From: Acidobacteriaceae bacterium
GTDB lineage: Bacteria; Acidobacteriota; Terriglobia; Terriglobales; Acidobacteriaceae
Length of the DNA: 35,736 nt
NCBI GenBank assembly: GCA_003140075.1
Contig: PLIO01000105.1
Coordinates: 14,870 to 50,605, forward strand
Direction: 5' to 3'
Below the pieces are notes generated by a model. The model was not told the origin of the DNA and did not search any database. It saw only the letters and a program-made list of their open reading frames with translations. Both the position numbers and the translations under genes were made by a program. Below, piece after piece: positions 32,911 through 35,736 of this stretch; within the stretch, counting starts at the first letter, position 1; each line of letters begins with the position of its first letter.

Positions 32911-33908
32911 TCTGTGTGCTCACAGGCGGCACAGGTGGGGCTAAATTCGTGGATGGTTTGCGGCAAGTCATGCCGCCGGAAGAAATCACGATTGTCGTGA
33001 ACACCGGCGATGATTTGCTCTGGTGGGGTCTCTATGTCTCGCCTGATATCGATTCCATCACCTACGTTCTCTCCGGCCTGCTCAGCCGCGAGCGTGGCTG
33101 GGGTGTGAAGGGCGATACCTTTTTGTGCCTGCAAGCGATGGGGCAACTCGGCGAGCCCACTTGGTTTCACACTGGCGACCGCGACCTCGCCATGCACCTG
33201 CTGCGCTCGCGCCACTTGGCGGAGGGTAAAACGCTTTCCGCGGCTACGTCGATCATCTGCGACAAGTTGGGCGTGAAAGCGCGCATCCTTCCCATGAGCG
33301 ATTCGCGGGTCGAGACGCGTGTAGATACGCCCTCCGGTGAGCTGAGTTTCGAAGAGTATTTCGTGCAGCGCTGGTATCAGGATCCCGTGAACTCGGTGCG
33401 TTTCGCCGGGGCGTCTGACGCGGAACCTGCGCCGGGAGTGATTGAAGCCATCGAAGCCGCCGACGCCGTGCTCATCGCTCCCAGCAATCCCAGCACCAGT
33501 ATCGGCCCGATTCTCTCTGTGCCCGGTATTCGCGAGGCTCTGCGCGGTGCACGGGGCAAAGTTGCGGCGGTGAGCCCAATTGTGGGGAATGCTCCCGTTG
33601 CCGGACCCGCAGGAATTCTGATGGCCGCGCAGGGGCTGCCGTGCTCGATTGCAGGGGTTGCCAAGGCTTACGAAGACTTTCTTGACATCCTCATTTGCGA
33701 TACGCGCGACGCCCGCGCTGCCGAGGCGCTTCGCGGAAACGGTTTGCGGGTTGAGTGCACGCAAACCATCATGCGCTCCGCCGAAGACAAGGCCGCGCTG
33801 GCGCGAACCGTCCTCTCATTCGCAAAAAGCGGAGAGTTGGCCACAAAAACTATTTCTGACGAGCCTGCTCTCGAAAAATCGACGGCCAGTGCCACTGACC
33901 AGCTGTGA
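32907..33908 (+). CDS. cofD: 2-phospho-L-lactate/PEP transferase CofD
   Basis: CofD transfers the phospholactyl (or phosphoenolpyruvyl) group from the guanylylated precursor to FO, giving F420-0 or its dehydro form. The 333-residue product has the N-terminal GGTGGAKF (7-14), VVNTGDDLLWWGLYVSPDID, and later blocks DTFLCLQAM, LIAPSNPSTSIGPIL and VSPIVGNAPVAGPAG, matching the family throughout. The start ATG overlaps the cofG stop (ATGA), and its own stop overlaps the GTG of cofC by four bases, so the operon is tightly coupled. The C-terminal 30 residues are Ser/Thr-rich and variable. Confidence 0.96.
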   Translation: MICVLTGGTGGAKFVDGLRQVMPPEEITIVVNTGDDLLWWGLYVSPDIDSITYVLSGLLSRERGWGVKGDTFLCLQAMGQLGEPTWFHTGDRDLAMHLLRSRHLAEGKTLSAATSIICDKLGVKARILPMSDSRVETRVDTPSGELSFEEYFVQRWYQDPVNSVRFAGASDAEPAPGVIEAIEAADAVLIAPSNPSTSIGPILSVPGIREALRGARGKVAAVSPIVGNAPVAGPAGILMAAQGLPCSIAGVAKAYEDFLDILICDTRDARAAEALRGNGLRVECTQTIMRSAEDKAALARTVLSFAKSGELATKTISDEPALEKSTASATDQL

Positions 33909-34564
33909 TCCTCATCCCGGTAAAGAATCTGTCGGCGGCGAAGCAGCGCCTCGCCGCCGTAATGGATCAGGCTTCACGAACGGAATTGGCGCAAGCCATG
34001 TTGCACGACGTTGTAGCAACGCTGGCTGCGTGGCCGCGCCGTGGTGATTGCGCACTTGTCACCAGCGACCCATTGGCGTTCGAACTTGCAGAGCAGTACG
34101 ATTTTGAAATCATTCGCGATCGCGTGAATCCCGGCGAAACCGGCGCCATTGAGATGGCTACGGCGTTATGCGTGGCCCGCGGCATCGATAGCACGCTCGT
34201 CATCCCCGGCGACATTCCGCTGGTTCAAACCAGTGAACTCGACCAAATTTTCGCGCATGCACCCGACGAAGGCACAGTGCTGGCTCCCGCGGCCGACGGA
34301 CGCGGCACCAACGCAGCCTTCCGCCGCCCTGCGAATCTGTTCCCCCTGCGCTTCGGCAACGACAGCTTCAAGCCGCATCTCGCGGCGGCCCGGGCCACGG
34401 GCAAACCTTGCGTTGTGCTCCAGCTTCCCGGCATCGCGCTCGATGTGGACAATCCCGATGACTTGCGGCAGCTTCTCGCGCGCCCCGGCGAGACCCGCAC
34501 TCAGAGCCTGCTTCGCCGATGGGCGCTCGCAGGCCATTTCCCTGCGACAGGGACGGAGGGCTAG
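33905..34564 (+). CDS. cofC: 2-phospho-L-lactate (or PEP) guanylyltransferase CofC/FbiD
   Basis: It makes the activated GDP-lactyl or GDP-enolpyruvyl phosphate donor used by CofD. The 219-residue product is a nucleotidyltransferase-fold protein with LIPVKNLSAAKQRLA at the N-terminus, RVNPGETGAIEMA, STLVIPGDIPLV, the GTNAAFRRP strand and FGNDSF. The start GTG overlaps the cofD TGA. In bacteria the homologous FbiD uses phosphoenolpyruvate; which substrate is used here cannot be read from the sequence. It ends one base into the GTG of cofE. Confidence 0.92.
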   Translation: MILIPVKNLSAAKQRLAAVMDQASRTELAQAMLHDVVATLAAWPRRGDCALVTSDPLAFELAEQYDFEIIRDRVNPGETGAIEMATALCVARGIDSTLVIPGDIPLVQTSELDQIFAHAPDEGTVLAPAADGRGTNAAFRRPANLFPLRFGNDSFKPHLAAARATGKPCVVLQLPGIALDVDNPDDLRQLLARPGETRTQSLLRRWALAGHFPATGTEG

Positions 34565-35379
34565 TGACCGAGTCTCGAGCCTCGACAAGCAAACCGGCCG
34601 CGAAGCCGCGGAAGAAACAAACCTCGTCCGCCAGCCTGCAAATTATCCCGATCCCTCTCTCTGATGAAATCAACCCCGGCGATTCGCCGGCCGAGAAACT
34701 GCTGCAATCGTTGGTCAAACACAACTTGGCATTCGAGCCCGGCGATATTCTCATCGTCAAACACAAGATCGTTTCCAAAGCGGAGGGCCGTATCGTCGAT
34801 CTGGCAACCATCAAACCGTCCGCCGAGTCCGCCGCCTGGGCGAAGCAATACAACCTGGACGCTCGCGTCATCGAACTCGCCCTGCGCGAGAGCCGCACGG
34901 TTATCCGCCGAAAAAATGGCGTGTTGATCACCGAGACCCGCCACGGTTTTATCTGCGCCAACAGCGGCGTGGATGTCTCCAATGTTGATGGTGGGAGCCA
35001 CGCCGTGCTCTTGCCCACTGATCCCGATCGATCCGCGCGCAAACTTCATCGCGAACTCAAAAAGCACATCTCGCTCGTCATTCCGGTTCTCATCACGGAC
35101 AGCTTCGGCCGGCCCTGGCGCGAGGGTCTGGTCGATTTCTGCATCGGCATCGCCGGCATGAAGCCGCTGCGTGACGACCGCGGCCGCCGCGACCCGCACG
35201 GCTACACTCTGCACGCCAGCCTTGAAGCCGTGGCTGACGAACTGGCCGCTGCCGCCGGACTCGTCTGTGGCAAACTCAACCGCACCCCCGCCTGCATCAT
35301 TCGCGGATTCCCCTACGAATTAGCCCGCGGCCGCACGCGTGACCTGCTTCGCCCCGCAGCCAAGGACCTATTCCGCTAG
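34564..35379 (+). CDS. cofE: Coenzyme F420:L-glutamate ligase CofE
   Basis: CofE adds glutamates to F420-0 with GTP. The 271-residue product has a basic, Ser/Lys-rich N-terminal extension of about 22 residues and then the family sequence: NPGDSPAEKLL, GDILIVKHKIVSKAEGRIVD, ANSGVDVSNVDGG, LITDSFGRPWREGLVDFCIG and a C-terminal DELAAAAGLVCGKLNRTP. The start GTG at 34564 overlaps the cofC TAG by one base, with GGAGG five bases before; the ORF is open earlier but only inside cofC. No C-terminal FbiB-type nitroreductase domain is fused, so the reduction/maturation step, if the dehydro route is used, must be encoded elsewhere. Confidence 0.94.
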   Translation: MTESRASTSKPAAKPRKKQTSSASLQIIPIPLSDEINPGDSPAEKLLQSLVKHNLAFEPGDILIVKHKIVSKAEGRIVDLATIKPSAESAAWAKQYNLDARVIELALRESRTVIRRKNGVLITETRHGFICANSGVDVSNVDGGSHAVLLPTDPDRSARKLHRELKKHISLVIPVLITDSFGRPWREGLVDFCIGIAGMKPLRDDRGRRDPHGYTLHASLEAVADELAAAAGLVCGKLNRTPACIIRGFPYELARGRTRDLLRPAAKDLFR

Positions 35380-35416
35380 CCTCTCGCCAAAAAGCAGTCT
35401 CTAGGAGTAATTTGGA

Positions 35417-35736
35417 ATGCGAGCAAGTTTGGAGAATCTTGTGCCCCGCCATCTTTCAACATCCGAACTGGAAGACTTCCCTTCCCTCGACTGGCCAGAC
35501 ATAGCGTCCGCCGTCGCGCCCGCGTTGCGCGCATCTCTCGAAAAAATTCTCGAAACTCAGCATGGCGATTCCATTTCACAGGAACAAGCTTACGCGCTCG
35601 CTCACTCCGAAGGCGATGACCTGCTCGGACTGCTTGCCGCCGCCAACCTGCTGCGCGCCGAACTCGCCGGGAATCTCGTCACCTACGTGGTGAATCGCAA
35701 CATCAACTTCACCAACATTTGTTTCGTGGGATGCAA
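35417..35736 (+). CDS. cofH: FO synthase subunit CofH, N-terminal part (cut by window end)
   Basis: The second radical SAM subunit of FO synthase, which attacks tyrosine and couples it to the pyrimidine. The visible 106 residues begin MRASLENLVPRHLST and reach YVVNRNINFTNICFVGC, which carries the first two cysteines (C102, C106) of the CxxxCxxC motif; the third falls beyond the window. The NINFTN-I-C-x-x-x-C context is typical of CofH. AGGAG at 35403-35407 supports the ATG at 35417. It follows cofE by 37 bases, the last visible gene of the operon. Confidence 0.92.
   Translation, partial: MRASLENLVPRHLSTSELEDFPSLDWPDIASAVAPALRASLEKILETQHGDSISQEQAYALAHSEGDDLLGLLAAANLLRAELAGNLVTYVVNRNINFTNICFVGC

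Noticed and set aside
1..35736. CRISPR arrays, IS elements, rRNA
   Set aside because: No regularly spaced repeats, transposase or integrase domains, or rRNA sequence were recognised in the window.

Overview
The window looks like a chromosomal segment of an Acidobacteriota bacterium (Terriglobia/'Koribacter'-like). The inference rests on gene content, not on a search: a very large TonB-receptor-like protein with an N-terminal carboxypeptidase-regulatory domain, a Ser/Thr kinase-TPR fusion of the type common in that phylum, a Gloeo/Verruco ('GloVer') repeat protein, a BlaI/M56 peptidase pair, and high-GC coding sequence with genes on both strands. Both window edges cut genes.

Layout. 1-5.0 kb: PQQ cofactor genes (3' end of pqqB, then pqqC, pqqD, pqqE). 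Between pqqD and pqqE lie an isoprenylcysteine-methyltransferase-like membrane protein and, on the opposite strand, an Xre-type regulator and a DUF433/DUF5615 toxin-antitoxin pair whose toxin is frameshifted. 5.0-8.4 kb: outer-membrane barrel protein and Ser/Thr kinase-TPR protein (minus). 8.5-11.6 kb: homoserine dehydrogenase, an unlisted 55-residue ORF with a strong ribosome binding site, an aldo/keto reductase and a small membrane protein. 11.7-16.4 kb: TonB-receptor-like protein, then a convergent GloVer-repeat gene split by a frameshift, with a perfect 28-bp palindrome between them. 16.6-22.4 kb: Tat-exported oxalate decarboxylase-like bicupin, M56 peptidase/BlaI pair, CheB-CheR-PAS fusion. 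22.7-25.1 kb: tRNA-His, a UDP-glucose-dehydrogenase-like protein that lacks most catalytic residues, a 2H phosphoesterase. 25.2-26.1 kb: tRNA-Pro followed by a 0.8-kb insert that carries one HEPN-like gene and ends in a 56-bp perfect copy of the tRNA 3' part. 26.1-31.2 kb: SDR gene relic, Nudix hydrolase, ABC-F ATPase, bactofilin, MsrB, flavin reductase-like protein. 31.3-35.7 kb: a frameshifted small membrane protein and a tightly packed F420 operon cofG-cofD-cofC-cofE-cofH (cofH cut by the window end).

How it fits together. Two redox cofactor pathways (PQQ for periplasmic dehydrogenases, F420 for cytosolic hydride transfer) sit 27 kb apart, with several oxidoreductases around them. The strongest candidates for something new are the tRNA-Pro-bounded single-gene HEPN insert, the catalytically stripped UDP-glucose dehydrogenase homologue, and the 55-aa ORF. 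Three genes each carry a single-base frameshift, two of them in homopolymer runs; sequencing or assembly error must be excluded before calling them pseudogenes.
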